Shown here one piece after another: positions 17,651 through 27,395 of a DNA stretch of 64,000 nucleotides; the first letter of the stretch is position 1; each line of letters opens with the position of its first letter. The stretch is from an uncultured Pseudodesulfovibrio sp. GTDB lineage: Bacteria > Desulfobacterota > Desulfovibrionia > Desulfovibrionales > Desulfovibrionaceae. Where the stretch lies: NCBI RefSeq assembly GCF_963664965.1, contig NZ_OY761823.1, positions 1,622,001-1,686,000 on the forward strand. Direction: 5' to 3'. A model generated the notes under the pieces. It saw nothing but the letters and a program-made list of their open reading frames with translations. It had not been told where the DNA came from and did no database searches. The position numbers and the translations under genes were made by a program.

Positions 17651-17678
17651 AGCCTACCAAAAACGGGGGTTTTGTCAA
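17651..17678 (-). promoter_or_regulatory. Sigma70-like promoter for gltA
   Basis: On the minus strand TTGACA (17678-17673), a 16-base spacer and TAGGCT (17656-17651). This puts the gltA start of transcription near 17645 and gives a long untranslated leader, in which I see no recognisable riboswitch. Confidence 0.55.
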
Positions 17679-17784
17679 ATTTTGTGCATGTCCTTTTCCC
17701 GGAGAGATATCCTTTACTGTCTTTTTCAGAGGAAAACGTGTTATGAAATAAGTAGTTTTTTTTCTATCGCTCCAGTCGTACGGC

Positions 17785-17816
17785 TTGACAATGAAAATTA
17801 TACCCCTATAGGGTAT
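17785..17816 (+). promoter_or_regulatory. Promoter with overlapping CsoR/CstR-like palindrome
   Basis: TTGACA (17785-17790), a 16-base spacer and TATAGG (17807-17812). The -10 is embedded in ATACCC-CTATA-GGGTAT (17800-17816), an inverted repeat resembling operators bound by CsoR/CstR/FrmR-family (DUF156) copper, persulfide or formaldehyde sensors. Overlap with the -10 suits repression. No such regulator is encoded in the window. Confidence 0.55.
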
Positions 17817-17865
17817 GTTGATCAAGACTGTTACTGTTTGAAGCGGAACAGAGGAAGGAAATGAA

Positions 17866-18876
17866 ATGAAGAAAAAAACGAATACAGGATTTTCCCGCCG
17901 CAGGTTTCTCAAAACGCTTGGTATTGGGTCTGCTGCTGCGCTTGTTCCGGGCGGTGCCGTTGCCGCGCAGGAACGGGTGCCCAAGCCGTCCGGCGGTGAG
18001 CTTGCCACCTTGCTAGATCTGTCCAAATGTATTGGCTGCGGTGAGTGCGTGAGCGCATGCCGCGAGTCCAATGCGGGTAAATTCCCCGAACCGGAAAAGC
18101 CGTTTCCGCCGATGCTTCCGTCCCGGCGGGCCAAGCCAGAGGATTGGTCGGACAAGCGTGACGTTGAGGACCGGCTCACTCCGTACAACTGGCTGACTCT
18201 CCAGACTGCCGAAGTGGAGTACAACGGTACGGGATACGAGATTCACATCCCGCGTCGTTGCATGCATTGTCAGAATCCGCCGTGTGCGAACATGTGCCCT
18301 TTTGGCGCGGCCAACAAGCAGCGCAACGGCCTGACACGCATTTCCGATTCATTGTGCATGGGCGGGGCCAAATGCAGGGCTGTCTGTCCATGGCATATCC
18401 CGCAGCGGCAGTCCGGCGTCGGGCTGTATCTCGACCTCATGCCCAGACTGGCGGGCAACGGAGTCATGTATAAATGCGACCGCTGTTACCAGTTGCTCGA
18501 CAAGGGGGAACTGCCTGCTTGCATTTCCGCCTGTCCCGAGGATGTCCAGACTATAGGTCCGCGCCATGAAATCGTGACGCAGGCAAAGGCTCTGGCCCGT
18601 GAGATGAACGGGTTCATTTACGGGCTTGACGAAAACGGTGGAACCAATACGATTTATGTTTCACCGGTCCCGTTTGAGCTGCTCGACAGGGCGGTTGAAA
18701 AGGGCAAGGGCAAACCGCATCTGAAAAAGGTCAAGGACGTCATGGCTGACGAAACGAATCTTGCCGCTGCGGCTCTTGTCGCGCCGATCGCCGGTGTGAC
18801 TGCCGGACTGCTCGGACTTGGATCAAAGCTCTTGAAAACCGATTCCGGCGATACGGGAGGCGACCATGAAAGCTAG
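17866..18876 (+). CDS. Tat-exported polyferredoxin, FdnH/DsrO-like electron-transfer subunit
   Basis: A 336-aa exported Fe-S protein. The Tat signal SRRRFLKTLG spans residues 10-19. Four cysteine groups follow: 55/58/61/65, 132/135/140/144, 164/170/174 and 204/207/219/223, arranged as in the beta subunits of formate dehydrogenase-N, DsrO and related oxidoreductases. The third group shows only three cysteines in the C-x5-C-x3-C stretch. A hydrophobic helix near 288-308 could anchor the C-terminus as in FdnH. It overlaps by 11 bp with a small cytochrome b gene. No catalytic molybdenum subunit is adjacent, so the partner is unknown. Confidence 0.8.
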   Translation: MKKKTNTGFSRRRFLKTLGIGSAAALVPGGAVAAQERVPKPSGGELATLLDLSKCIGCGECVSACRESNAGKFPEPEKPFPPMLPSRRAKPEDWSDKRDVEDRLTPYNWLTLQTAEVEYNGTGYEIHIPRRCMHCQNPPCANMCPFGAANKQRNGLTRISDSLCMGGAKCRAVCPWHIPQRQSGVGLYLDLMPRLAGNGVMYKCDRCYQLLDKGELPACISACPEDVQTIGPRHEIVTQAKALAREMNGFIYGLDENGGTNTIYVSPVPFELLDRAVEKGKGKPHLKKVKDVMADETNLAAAALVAPIAGVTAGLLGLGSKLLKTDSGDTGGDHES

Positions 18877-19327
18877 ACCATATCCCCGCTGGATATCGCG
18901 GGCCTTCATTTTCGCCACGACCATGCTCGCCTTTACCGGCCTGCTACAGATGCCTTTGGCGAAACGGTATTACCTGACCGAACTGCCCGGTATGGCGTGG
19001 ACCGGGGACTTCTTTTTTGTCCACAAGCTGCATTACATGCTAGCGGCCCTGCTGTTGTTCGTCACTGCGCTTGTTGTCATCCATTGGGTGATCGATTGGC
19101 ATGATTCCCTGCGGCTGACGACGCTTGGCAGAGTCCGGGCCGGCGTTCTCGCAGGGGTGGTCATCAGCGGAGGATTGCGTGTTTACCGCAACATGCCGGA
19201 CATCACCCTCGATCCCATGCTTATCGTCACGATCGAGTGGGTTCACATGACGCTGGCAGTAGCTCTGGGAGTCCTTGCGCTGATCGCGCTTGTTCGGAAA
19301 TCATCGGCCTATGCCGTGAGAAAATAG
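18866..19327 (+). CDS. Cytochrome b561/FdnI-like membrane subunit
   Basis: A 153-aa protein with about four transmembrane helices (near 12-30, 52-75, 92-108, 122-142). Histidines in helix 2 (HKLHYM, and HWVIDWH at its end) and helix 4 (EWVHMTL) are suitable b-haem ligands. Length and layout resemble the gamma subunits of formate dehydrogenases or thiosulfate reductases. It overlaps the preceding Fe-S gene and ends just before a strong terminator, so the pair forms a two-gene operon that could link a periplasmic donor or acceptor to the quinone pool. Confidence 0.75.
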   Translation: MKARPYPRWISRAFIFATTMLAFTGLLQMPLAKRYYLTELPGMAWTGDFFFVHKLHYMLAALLLFVTALVVIHWVIDWHDSLRLTTLGRVRAGVLAGVVISGGLRVYRNMPDITLDPMLIVTIEWVHMTLAVALGVLALIALVRKSSAYAVRK

Positions 19328-19348
19328 CTTCATAGTATCACCTTTGAA

Positions 19349-19392
19349 GACAGGAGAACCGTTCAACGAGCGGTTCTCCTGTCTTTGTTTTT
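19349..19392 (+). terminator. Terminator of the Fe-S/cytochrome b operon
   Basis: GACAGGAGAACCG (19349-19361) pairs perfectly with CGGTTCTCCTGTC (19371-19383), followed by TTTGTTTTT. Confidence 0.92.
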
Positions 19393-19485
19393 GGAGTAGT
19401 GGTGCTTTACCTTGTTCTCTGCTCAGTGTAGAAAAGGAACCGAACCATCACGCTTTCCAAGCGAAATACCTTTACGGAAATCATC

Positions 19486-20253
19486 ATGAAGATCGAAAAA
19501 ATAGCCTGCGTCGCCTCGAAATCATCCAAAGCCGAGGAAGGGCTTGCCTTGCTGTCAAAGCGGTATCCGCTTGTCTCGGCGGAAGAGGCGGATATTATTA
19601 TCGCTCTTGGTGGTGACGGCTTCCTGCTCCAGACCATGCACGCGCATCTGGAAACCGGGACGCCCATTTACGGCATGAATCGCGGCACTGTGGGGTTTCT
19701 GCTGAATGAATACACCGTGGACGGCCTCATGGACCGCCTTGCCGCGGCCCAGAGCCACACCCTGTATCCATTGAAAATGAAAGCCGAGACACTGACGGGC
19801 GAAGAGCATGAGGCGCTGGCTTTCAACGAGGTCGCCCTGCATCGCTATTCCCAGCAGTCCGCGCATATCCGGGTATCCATCAACGGACGGCAGCGGCTGG
19901 AGAATCTGGTCTGTGACGGCATCATGGTCGCCACGCCAGCCGGAAGCACGGCATACAATCTTTCCGCCCGCGGGCCGATCATTCCCCTCGGCTCCAACGT
20001 GCTTGCGCTGACACCGGTCAGCCCGTTCCGCCCCCGGCGCTGGAACGGCGCATTGCTGCCGCATACCGCAGTCGTGGAGTTCGAAATCCTCAACCCGGAA
20101 AAGCGTCCGGTCGGAGCATCCGCCGATTCCGTGGAAGTGCGTGACGTGGTCCGGGTGACCGTGACCGAAGATACGAGCCGCCACGCCTGTATCCTGTTCG
20201 ACCCTGACCACTCCCTCGAGGAACGCATCTTCAGCGAGCAGTTCGTCCATTAG
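19486..20253 (+). CDS. nadK: NAD kinase
   Basis: Phosphorylates NAD to NADP (255 aa, the short form of the family). The diagnostic GGDG motif is at residues 42-45, NRGTVGFL near 64-71 contributes to the NAD site, and the TPAGSTAYN stretch near 148-156 is the second conserved NAD-kinase motif. It is monocistronic: a terminator lies upstream at 19349-19392 and another downstream at 20299-20332. Confidence 0.93.
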   Translation: MKIEKIACVASKSSKAEEGLALLSKRYPLVSAEEADIIIALGGDGFLLQTMHAHLETGTPIYGMNRGTVGFLLNEYTVDGLMDRLAAAQSHTLYPLKMKAETLTGEEHEALAFNEVALHRYSQQSAHIRVSINGRQRLENLVCDGIMVATPAGSTAYNLSARGPIIPLGSNVLALTPVSPFRPRRWNGALLPHTAVVEFEILNPEKRPVGASADSVEVRDVVRVTVTEDTSRHACILFDPDHSLEERIFSEQFVH

Positions 20254-20298
20254 CATCCGGCCCCGGGCCTTCCTTTGGGGATGCCTTTTGCTTTTTTG

Positions 20299-20332
20299 AA
20301 AAGTCCTCCGATTCGGTTCGGAGGACTTTTTT
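20299..20332 (+). terminator. Terminator of nadK
   Basis: AAAAGTCCTCCGA (20299-20311) pairs with TCGGAGGACTTTT (20318-20330), followed by further T. Confidence 0.9.
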
Positions 20333-20353
20333 GTGCTATTGCTTTAAATTTAT

Positions 20354-20384
20354 TTGACAAAGTTAAAAATATAATCTTTTATAC
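20354..20384 (+). promoter_or_regulatory. Possible promoter for the diguanylate cyclase gene
   Basis: TTGACA at 20354-20359 with TTTATA (20378-20383, 18-base spacer) in an A+T-rich stretch directly upstream of the GGDEF gene. Confidence 0.45.
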
Positions 20385-20414
20385 TACTGTGGTAAAATGC
20401 TTTTTCAGGGAGAG

Positions 20415-22016
20415 ATGGTGAATAGGTTGTTGAAAAACAAAGCACTGATTCTTGTTTCGACATTTATAGTCCTGTCCGACCTGCTGTTTATTCTGATAAA
20501 CTATTATTCGGCGCTTAATGCTATTAATGTTGATACCAGAAGGTGGGCTGACGAAGCGGAGCATGTTTTTGCCCTTGCAATGGATGCTAAATCAACAAGC
20601 ATGCAGCAACTGGCTTCTTTTGTCGCAAACATGCCGCAGGTTCAGAAACTTTTTCAGCAGGCAAAGAGCGTTTATGATGTTCCTCCCGTGGAAAGGGACG
20701 AGACCCGGTTGTCTTCCATTCGGTCGCAGCTTTTCGATTACGTAGAACCCAGTTGGAACAGGCTGACGTCATCGCATGACGTGCGTCAGTTGCACTTTCA
20801 TTTCGGACCCGGATCAACGTCATTTCTCAGGGTGCATCGCCCGGATAAGTATGGGGATAATATGGATCAGGTCCGGTATACCGTAGCGGATGTCAACAGA
20901 ATGCATGCGCCGGTCAAAGGGTTTGAAACCGGCAGGGTGTATTCCGGCATTCGTGGCGTTGTCCCCGTCAAGATCCGTGATTCAAAAGAGCGTGCTGTTC
21001 ATCTTGGTGCACTGGAAGCCGGGACATCATTTACCGGGATGCTGAAGGTCCTTTCCACGGAACTGGACAGCAATATAGTGGTCCTTTTGCACAAATCGCA
21101 TGTTCAGCGAAATATGTGGCCGGACTTTGTACGGAACCATTTCAAGAAAAACAGTATTGTCGGGAATTATTATATCGAAGGGAGCACATCCCCTTCCGCC
21201 TGGAATTTTCTGTCGCAGCAAGAGGTCGCTGACCTCGTTGAATCCGGTGAGGACTCAGCTTTCATGAACAGCGACAAACCGGTACAGGTCGCCGTGTTTC
21301 CGTTACGGGATTACAGGGGGATGCGCGACTGGAGCCTTCCTTCTGTCGGGGAAATCGTCATCTGGAGGGACGCAACTGAAAAATGGGAAGTCCTGCGCTC
21401 CAGTTTGATGAACAATATTTTTTATTCCTTTTTTGCTCTGATTGTCATTGAAATAATACTTATCCTCGGGTGGCGGTTTTCCCAGCGTCATCTCAAGATG
21501 GTTATAAAAAGGCAAACCAGAAAGCTGAGAAAACTGGCACGTCAGGATGGTTTGACGGGCCTGTACAATCGAAGGACGATAGAAGAGTTCCTCAAGGGGG
21601 AGACCTCCAGGGCCTCTCGCCATGGTTCCGTGTTTTCGGTCATCATGTTCGACATCGATTTTTTCAAGAACATCAACGATACATATGGGCATAATGCCGG
21701 GGATGAGGTCCTGAAAGGAGTCAGCTCATGCGCGGCGCGGCTCGTCCGGGTCACTGACAGGGTTGGTCGCTGGGGCGGTGAGGAGTTTCTGGTCGTCGTT
21801 CCCGAAACTTCCCTTGAAGAAGCTGTCGTTCTTGCTGAGCGTATAAGAAACGAAGTGGCCGCCCAGCAGTATAGGAACGCCGCGTCGGTAACCGTTAGTC
21901 TGGGAGTCGCGCAATACCAATCTGATGACTCCTATGACTTGCTTGTTCAACGAGCGGACGGGGCCCTGTATGAAGCAAAGGAGGGTGGTCGGAACAGGGT
22001 GGTTACTGCCGGTTAA
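20415..22016 (+). CDS. Membrane diguanylate cyclase with periplasmic Cache sensor
   Basis: Makes cyclic di-GMP from two GTP. The 533-aa protein has a first helix (ALILVSTFIVLSDLLFILI, near 8-27), a periplasmic region of about 300 residues with features of a dCache_3 sensor (FHFGPGSTSFLRVHRPDK), a second helix near 335-355, and a C-terminal GGDEF domain. The active site reads GGEEF near 453-457 and the inhibitory I-site RxxD (RVTD) stands five residues before it, so the enzyme should be active and product-inhibited. I start at ATG 20415 behind AGGGAG, not at 20397. The ligand is unknown. Confidence 0.85.
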   Translation: MVNRLLKNKALILVSTFIVLSDLLFILINYYSALNAINVDTRRWADEAEHVFALAMDAKSTSMQQLASFVANMPQVQKLFQQAKSVYDVPPVERDETRLSSIRSQLFDYVEPSWNRLTSSHDVRQLHFHFGPGSTSFLRVHRPDKYGDNMDQVRYTVADVNRMHAPVKGFETGRVYSGIRGVVPVKIRDSKERAVHLGALEAGTSFTGMLKVLSTELDSNIVVLLHKSHVQRNMWPDFVRNHFKKNSIVGNYYIEGSTSPSAWNFLSQQEVADLVESGEDSAFMNSDKPVQVAVFPLRDYRGMRDWSLPSVGEIVIWRDATEKWEVLRSSLMNNIFYSFFALIVIEIILILGWRFSQRHLKMVIKRQTRKLRKLARQDGLTGLYNRRTIEEFLKGETSRASRHGSVFSVIMFDIDFFKNINDTYGHNAGDEVLKGVSSCAARLVRVTDRVGRWGGEEFLVVVPETSLEEAVVLAERIRNEVAAQQYRNAASVTVSLGVAQYQSDDSYDLLVQRADGALYEAKEGGRNRVVTAG

Positions 22017-22090
22017 TTCTCCTGTGGAGCACCTTTGTCCTGTCCTCTACGGCATGGTATATGACCGGGATTTGAAATAGACTCGAACTG

Positions 22091-24505
22091 TTATCCCTGC
22101 ATCGTGCTGATGGTTTGGCGCAGGCTGTCGGCCAGTGCATTGAGCGCCTCGATGGCGACGGTGGATTCCTGCATGGACTGCGCGGTCTTGCCTGCGATGT
22201 CATTGACGCTTTCCGAGGCTTGATGAATCTGCTCGGTGCTGGCGGCCTGTTCTTCGGCGGCGGTGGCGATGCTCTGGACCTGCATGGTCGCTTCGCCCAC
22301 CTTGGTGACGATGTCCTGTAGTGATGAACCCGACTGCTCGGCCATTTGGCGGCATTCTTCCAGAGCCGTTTCGGTTTGTTCCGTGCCTTTGATATTGCTG
22401 TGCGCGCTTTGCTGGATGGCCTTGATATAGTCGCCGACTTCGTGGGTGGCGGACATGGTCTTTTCCGCGAGTTTGCGAACCTCGTCGGCTACCACGGCGA
22501 ATCCGCGTCCTGCCTCGCCCGCGCGGGCGGCTTCAATGGCGGCGTTGAGCGCGAGCAAGTTGGTCTGGTCCGCGATGTCCGTGATCACGCCCATGATCGC
22601 TCCGATGCCCTTGGCGTGTTCTCCAAGCTCATCCATCCGGGCGCGCAGCCCTTGGGATTGCTCATGAACCTCACGCATCATATTGACGGATTGGTCGACC
22701 ACCTTTTGCCCGGAGCGGGCGAGTTCCAGTGTCTCTTCGGTCCGCTGGGAAGTGGTGGTGGCGTTGCGGGCGACTTCGTTGACCGTGTTCCGCATCTGGT
22801 CCATGGCGGTTGATGCTTCCATGGCGCGGTCTCGTTGTTCCAGTGCTCCTTGATTTGCCGAGGATATCGTATCGGCAAGGCGGAGTGCCGCACCGGAGAC
22901 TTTTTCTGCAATGTCAACGGCTTCTGACGCTGCCTGTTCAATGAGTGTGTTCTTGGATTCCACGGCCTTTTTCTGGACGCGTTCTTCGGTGAGGTCCACC
23001 CAGATGGTGATGGCCCCGATGAGCTTGCGGTCCAGATCATAGATGGGGGTCGCGACCACATGCAGGATGACGGTTGTATCGTCGAGGTCCCGTGTCAGTT
23101 CTATTTCCCAGTCGGTCTGCGTGCGTTTGTCCATGGCGATTTGTGTCAGCGTCTTGCGCTTGGCATCGTGATAAACCACCTCGTTGAGCGTCAGGCCGAG
23201 ATACTTTTCCGGGACCTTGCGTTTGCCGAGAATATTGACGGCGGAATCGTTGATGTGCGTGACCTTGTTGTCGAGATCCACCACCGCGCAGGGAATGGTC
23301 ACGCCGTCGAGAACGCCCCGGCTGAATCCGAGCTGTTGTTTCATTTCACGTACCATGTACTGTACCGATTTCATGGTCCGGCCTATGGCGTCGTTGGCGG
23401 GATAATCGAACGAGCAGTCGAAATGGCCTTTGCATACGTCGTCGGCAATGGACGCAAGCCGGTTGATGGGGCGCAGGAGCTGTCGGCTCATGAGCCAGAT
23501 GATGACGATTGAGAGCAATACCGGCAGTGCGCCGCTGATAAAGGCGCTTTTGATGATGCGCTCGTCCACGCCTGCGAGAATGTCGTTGGTGCTGACAGTG
23601 GTGGCGATGTAGGCGTCCCAGGGTGCGAAGTAGGCCACGCGCGACTGGTACGTGCCGGTTGGTGACTTGGTGGTGAACGTTTGGGGCGATTTTTTCAGTT
23701 CCGTGTTCGTGAGTGCGGCGGAAACAACGGCCTGTGCTGCCTGTTCCTCGACCGGCGGAGTGGAGAATTTGCCGTTCGCATCGAATACGTAGGAATACCC
23801 CTTGCCGCCGATATTGACTCTGCCGATGAGTCCGGCCAGCTCGTTTGAGATGAGCGGACGCACCACTTCCATGGCACCCATGACGTTTTCATCGAAATCG
23901 CGGATGGCCTCGTAGGCCGCCAGAAATTTCCTGCCGTCGATTGTCACCACGCCGTCAAAACGCTTTCCGGCAAGCAGGTTTTTGCTGATCTGGGAGTTTT
24001 CCGGGATATACAGTCCCTGAACCGGTTTGCCGTCCCTGTCGGTGACAGTGGTTGAGATGCGGATGAACCGCTTGTTGTCGAGTTGGAGAATTGAGGTGCG
24101 GACACCGGCTGTCTGGGCCATGCCGTCAACAAGGGCCGTGGTTTCATGCAGGTACTTCGATCCGAGCTTGAAGGCGGGGATGGTGACCACCCCGGTTTTT
24201 CCGGTGGTCTGGTCAATGATGTCCATATCCACGTCATAGAGCCTTTCGAGCATGGGAAGCCCGCTGATTCCCATGATGGAACCGAATATGTTCAGGTCGG
24301 AAAGGATTTTTCTGCGGGCGAGGCGGTCCTGCATTGCCACGGTTTCGAGGAGTGTGCCGGATACGTTTTCCAGAGCGGTCAATCCGCTTTCGAAGTATTC
24401 GTTGCGGGACTGGATGGAATTGACAGCCGCCATGCTGACAATGGTGATGACGACCATGGAGATGGACGCGAGATAGAGTTTGCTTCTGAAACCGAGACTG
24501 GGCAT
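22091..24505 (-). CDS. Methyl-accepting chemotaxis protein with Cache, HAMP and PAS domains
   Basis: An 804-aa chemoreceptor. Helix 1 at about 10-28, a large periplasmic Cache-type ligand-binding region (about 35-320), helix 2 near 327-345, HAMP to about 400, a PAS domain near 405-515 ([14 protein letters not shown]) and a long signalling coiled coil. The conserved hairpin tip ([19 protein letters not shown]) is near residues 645-665 and methylation-region glutamate/glutamine pairs flank it. It sits next to a diguanylate cyclase but on the other strand. The cytoplasmic PAS could bind haem or FAD for redox sensing; that is inference. Confidence 0.92.
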   Translation of the reverse strand: MPSLGFRSKLYLASISMVVITIVSMAAVNSIQSRNEYFESGLTALENVSGTLLETVAMQDRLARRKILSDLNIFGSIMGISGLPMLERLYDVDMDIIDQTTGKTGVVTIPAFKLGSKYLHETTALVDGMAQTAGVRTSILQLDNKRFIRISTTVTDRDGKPVQGLYIPENSQISKNLLAGKRFDGVVTIDGRKFLAAYEAIRDFDENVMGAMEVVRPLISNELAGLIGRVNIGGKGYSYVFDANGKFSTPPVEEQAAQAVVSAALTNTELKKSPQTFTTKSPTGTYQSRVAYFAPWDAYIATTVSTNDILAGVDERIIKSAFISGALPVLLSIVIIWLMSRQLLRPINRLASIADDVCKGHFDCSFDYPANDAIGRTMKSVQYMVREMKQQLGFSRGVLDGVTIPCAVVDLDNKVTHINDSAVNILGKRKVPEKYLGLTLNEVVYHDAKRKTLTQIAMDKRTQTDWEIELTRDLDDTTVILHVVATPIYDLDRKLIGAITIWVDLTEERVQKKAVESKNTLIEQAASEAVDIAEKVSGAALRLADTISSANQGALEQRDRAMEASTAMDQMRNTVNEVARNATTTSQRTEETLELARSGQKVVDQSVNMMREVHEQSQGLRARMDELGEHAKGIGAIMGVITDIADQTNLLALNAAIEAARAGEAGRGFAVVADEVRKLAEKTMSATHEVGDYIKAIQQSAHSNIKGTEQTETALEECRQMAEQSGSSLQDIVTKVGEATMQVQSIATAAEEQAASTEQIHQASESVNDIAGKTAQSMQESTVAIEALNALADSLRQTISTMQG

Positions 24506-24548
24506 CAGGTGCCTCCCGAATTGTTTGTTATGCGCGTGCAGTAAACGT

Positions 24549-24578
24549 CACATGCCCGCCTGGAATAGCGGGCATGTG
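24549..24578. terminator. Hairpin between ygiQ-type gene and chemoreceptor gene
   Basis: CACATGCCCGC (24549-24559) pairs with GCGGGCATGTG (24568-24578). There is little T run on either side; it probably ends the leftward ygiQ transcript. Confidence 0.5.
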
Positions 24579-24659
24579 TTACAATTCGGTAGAGAATCTA
24601 TGTTCTTTCTGTGAATAAAAACGGGACGATGGCAAAAGAGTGCCGTCTGTCAGCGCTCA

Positions 24660-26591
24660 TCAGCGCCTGTTTCGCCGCTTCTTTTTGGGCGGGCGGGAGT
24701 CGTTGTCGCGTCGGTCGTGCGCCGGTTTACCATGGCGTTTCTTCGGCTTGCCGCTGGACCTCCCTTCGGAGTTGTTGTTCGGCCTGCCTTCCGGTTTTCC
24801 GCCCTGTTTTCCCCGTTTGGTCGGACGGCCTCTGGTGGGCATGAGAATGCCGTGCTGACGCAGACGGGCGGCGTCGCTCTTGGCAACATAAATGGGATTG
24901 CCGTTGAGGTCGGTTTCGGCATGGAACATGGCGGCTGCGGCGGTTCCGGGCAGGGGGATGAAGCATTGCACCTGCTCCGGTTTCCATCCCTGACTGCGGA
25001 GCCAGTCGCCGAGGTCCCGCATGTCGTCGTCCGTGCAGCCGGGAAAGGCGCTCATGAGATAGGGGATGACGTACTGGCGTTTCCCGGCTTTTTTCGATTC
25101 TTTGTCAAACAGGTCGAGAAACTTTTCAAATGCCGCGAATTTGGGTTTACGCATTCCCTTGAGTACATGGTCGCTGCGGTGTTCCGGGGCGACTTTTGCC
25201 TGTCCGCCCACGAATTCACGGATGAGACAAGCCAGCGACGGCATGTCCGTGAGTGCGAGATCAATGCGCCAGCCGCTCGCCACGCGGACGTGCTTGACCG
25301 ACTGAACGTCCGAGACGTTCCTGAGCAGGTTGACGAAATCCTTTTGCGTCACCTTGAAGTGCTTGCAGACCGACGGGGTCATGCAGCTTGCGCGTTTGCA
25401 GGTGGACTGGTCGCCCGCGCAGTGTGCGCCCCACATGTTCGCGCTCGGTCCGCCCACGTCGCTGATGCTGCCCTTCCATCCCTTCACTTCCGTGATCTGT
25501 TCCACTTCGTCGAGAATGGAGCCTTTGCTGCGTGACCTGATCTGCCGTCCCTGGTGCAGGGCCAGTGTACAGAACGAGCAGCCGCCCGCGCATCCGCGAT
25601 GGGTGGTGACGCTTGTCTGGATCATGTCTGCCGCGGGAATGCGTTCCGTGTATGACGGGTGCGGCAGTCGTGAAAAGGGCAGTCCCGCCAGTTCGTCGAG
25701 ACCGGCAGTATCAAGCAGGGGACCGGGCGGGGTGACCATGACGAGACGTCCGCCAGTGGACTGTATGGCAATGTCCCGGTTGTGATGAACCTGCTGTTCA
25801 AGGAGTGTGGTCGCCTTGATGAGCGCCTGCGGGTCTTCGAGAATTTCCTCGTGGGATGGCAGCTCCACGGTGGATGCGCCTTCGGGAATATCCTTTTGCG
25901 CTCCGGCGACGGCCAGTCCGGGAATGTTGACGAGGATGGGGCGAAGGCCCTTTATGGTGCGGTCTTCTGCCGCATCGATGGCTTCGGCAAGGGCCACGAT
26001 GGAGTTTTCCGCCATGCCGTAAGTGATGGCCGTGGCCTTGCTGTCGAGCAGGATGGAGCGGCGGACCGCGTCGGTCCAGAAATCATAGTGTGACACGCGG
26101 CGGAGCGAGGCCTCAATGCCGCCGAGAATGACCGGCAGGCCCGGAAAGGCGCGCTGCACGATGTTGGTATACGGAATGCTTGCCCGGTTCGGACGGCTGC
26201 CCGCCATACCGCCGGGAGTGTAGGCATCATCACTGCGTTTCTTCCGGAACGCGGTGTAGTGCGCGAGCATGGAGTCGAGTGACCCTGCGGCCACGCCAGC
26301 AAAAAGTCGGGGACGGCCCATGCGCTCCACGTCATCGGTCCGGTCCCATCGGGGCTGTGCCGCGATGCCAGTGCGGTATCCGTGATGCACGAGCCAGCGT
26401 CCGAGCAGAGGCGCACCGAAAGACGGGTGGTCTACATATGCGTCGCCCGTGACAAGAAGGATATCGAGTTCGTCCCAGCCGAGACGGTCCATTTCCTTTC
26501 GGGACATGGGCAGGACGGTGGGTTGCTGAAGCGGCGTGCGTGTTGAATGCGTCATGAGTGAATGATGACCTTCGGTCGTTGTTTGGTCCAT
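24660..26591 (-). CDS. YgiQ-family radical SAM protein
   Basis: A 643-aa radical SAM protein of the YgiQ family, whose biochemical role is unknown. The radical SAM cysteine motif is visible as CAGGCSFCTLALHQG (CxxxCxxC) near residues 334-348, preceded by the family's B12-binding-like N-terminal region (DILLVTGDAYVDHPSFG). The C-terminus is an unusually basic, Gly/Lys/Arg-rich tail of about 60 residues. Starts at 26591 or 26555 are both possible; neither has a strong ribosome site. It is the last gene of a leftward group with the glycosyltransferase-like gene (6-bp gap) and a DEAD-box helicase. Confidence 0.85.
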   Translation of the reverse strand: MDQTTTEGHHSLMTHSTRTPLQQPTVLPMSRKEMDRLGWDELDILLVTGDAYVDHPSFGAPLLGRWLVHHGYRTGIAAQPRWDRTDDVERMGRPRLFAGVAAGSLDSMLAHYTAFRKKRSDDAYTPGGMAGSRPNRASIPYTNIVQRAFPGLPVILGGIEASLRRVSHYDFWTDAVRRSILLDSKATAITYGMAENSIVALAEAIDAAEDRTIKGLRPILVNIPGLAVAGAQKDIPEGASTVELPSHEEILEDPQALIKATTLLEQQVHHNRDIAIQSTGGRLVMVTPPGPLLDTAGLDELAGLPFSRLPHPSYTERIPAADMIQTSVTTHRGCAGGCSFCTLALHQGRQIRSRSKGSILDEVEQITEVKGWKGSISDVGGPSANMWGAHCAGDQSTCKRASCMTPSVCKHFKVTQKDFVNLLRNVSDVQSVKHVRVASGWRIDLALTDMPSLACLIREFVGGQAKVAPEHRSDHVLKGMRKPKFAAFEKFLDLFDKESKKAGKRQYVIPYLMSAFPGCTDDDMRDLGDWLRSQGWKPEQVQCFIPLPGTAAAAMFHAETDLNGNPIYVAKSDAARLRQHGILMPTRGRPTKRGKQGGKPEGRPNNNSEGRSSGKPKKRHGKPAHDRRDNDSRPPKKKRRNRR

Positions 26592-26597
26592 TAAAAT

Positions 26598-27383
26598 TTA
26601 TGCGTACCGCTGTCGGATCATCTTGAACAGGTCCGGCTTGCGGTCGTATTGGTGCACCATGTGTGCCCGTTTTCCGTTGTCGTTGAGCACGAAGCCCGCC
26701 TCATCCGTGTCCGGCTCGCCTTTGGTGGAGGCAAGGGTGAGGATGGGGCCGCAGTTGTCGTGCAGGGTCAGGCACGGAAGCGCCCCGTCATGCAGCAGGA
26801 CATTGTGCACGCCCTGATCGTAACCGGCCATGCGTTCGCCTGGGGTGTACGGAACGAGCCGGTCCGTCATCGTTTTGAGGTAGTGCAGCATCCCGGCATG
26901 GTCGGCCACGGTCGTGCCGGAGCAGGATATTCTTTTCCCGGCCACCTCGGCCAGTGTCTCTTTGCCCTGATGTCCTTGAATCCAGTGGCTGTTGTATGGA
27001 CAGCCGCCGAGGGTCGCGCTTGCATCTTCCAGCGTGCAGTTGATGCCGTCCGGCCATGCATGGGCGAACGGATCGTCCTGAAAGATCACGTCCCGCACAT
27101 CCGTGATGAGAATGCGTTCAAACTCGGTTTCCGCACTGTACAGGTAGTCGAGATACAGGAAATAGCGCAATGCGTTGTACGGCAGGTGCGCGATTCCTTC
27201 CGGCTTGGCAAGCGGGGTGATGGTCACGGCATGCTCGGCCATGCGGTCGAGGTCGCGGGTGGTGTCGGAAACGAACAGTACGCATCGGCCCGTGAACCCG
27301 CTTCGTTCCAGTGAACTAAGAAACGGGCGCACGTCACCGTAGTGATAGCCTGCCGCCAGACCGAGAATCAGATGATCGGACAC
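26598..27383 (-). CDS. Glycosyltransferase-like protein, function unknown
   Basis: A 261-aa soluble protein that looks like a nucleotide-diphospho-sugar transferase fold. It opens with a beta strand (LILGLAAGYHYGDV), has RILITDVRDVIFQDDPF near residues 90-106, where DVRD and DD resemble the DxD metal/sugar-nucleotide site, and a late AGYDQGVHN stretch typical of family 8-like or related transferases. I cannot name the substrate. It lies 12 bp downstream of the DEAD-box helicase gene and 6 bp before ygiQ, and is probably co-transcribed with them. Confidence 0.6.
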   Translation of the reverse strand: MSDHLILGLAAGYHYGDVRPFLSSLERSGFTGRCVLFVSDTTRDLDRMAEHAVTITPLAKPEGIAHLPYNALRYFLYLDYLYSAETEFERILITDVRDVIFQDDPFAHAWPDGINCTLEDASATLGGCPYNSHWIQGHQGKETLAEVAGKRISCSGTTVADHAGMLHYLKTMTDRLVPYTPGERMAGYDQGVHNVLLHDGALPCLTLHDNCGPILTLASTKGEPDTDEAGFVLNDNGKRAHMVHQYDRKPDLFKMIRQRYA

Positions 27384-27395
27384 GGTCTGTTCAGG

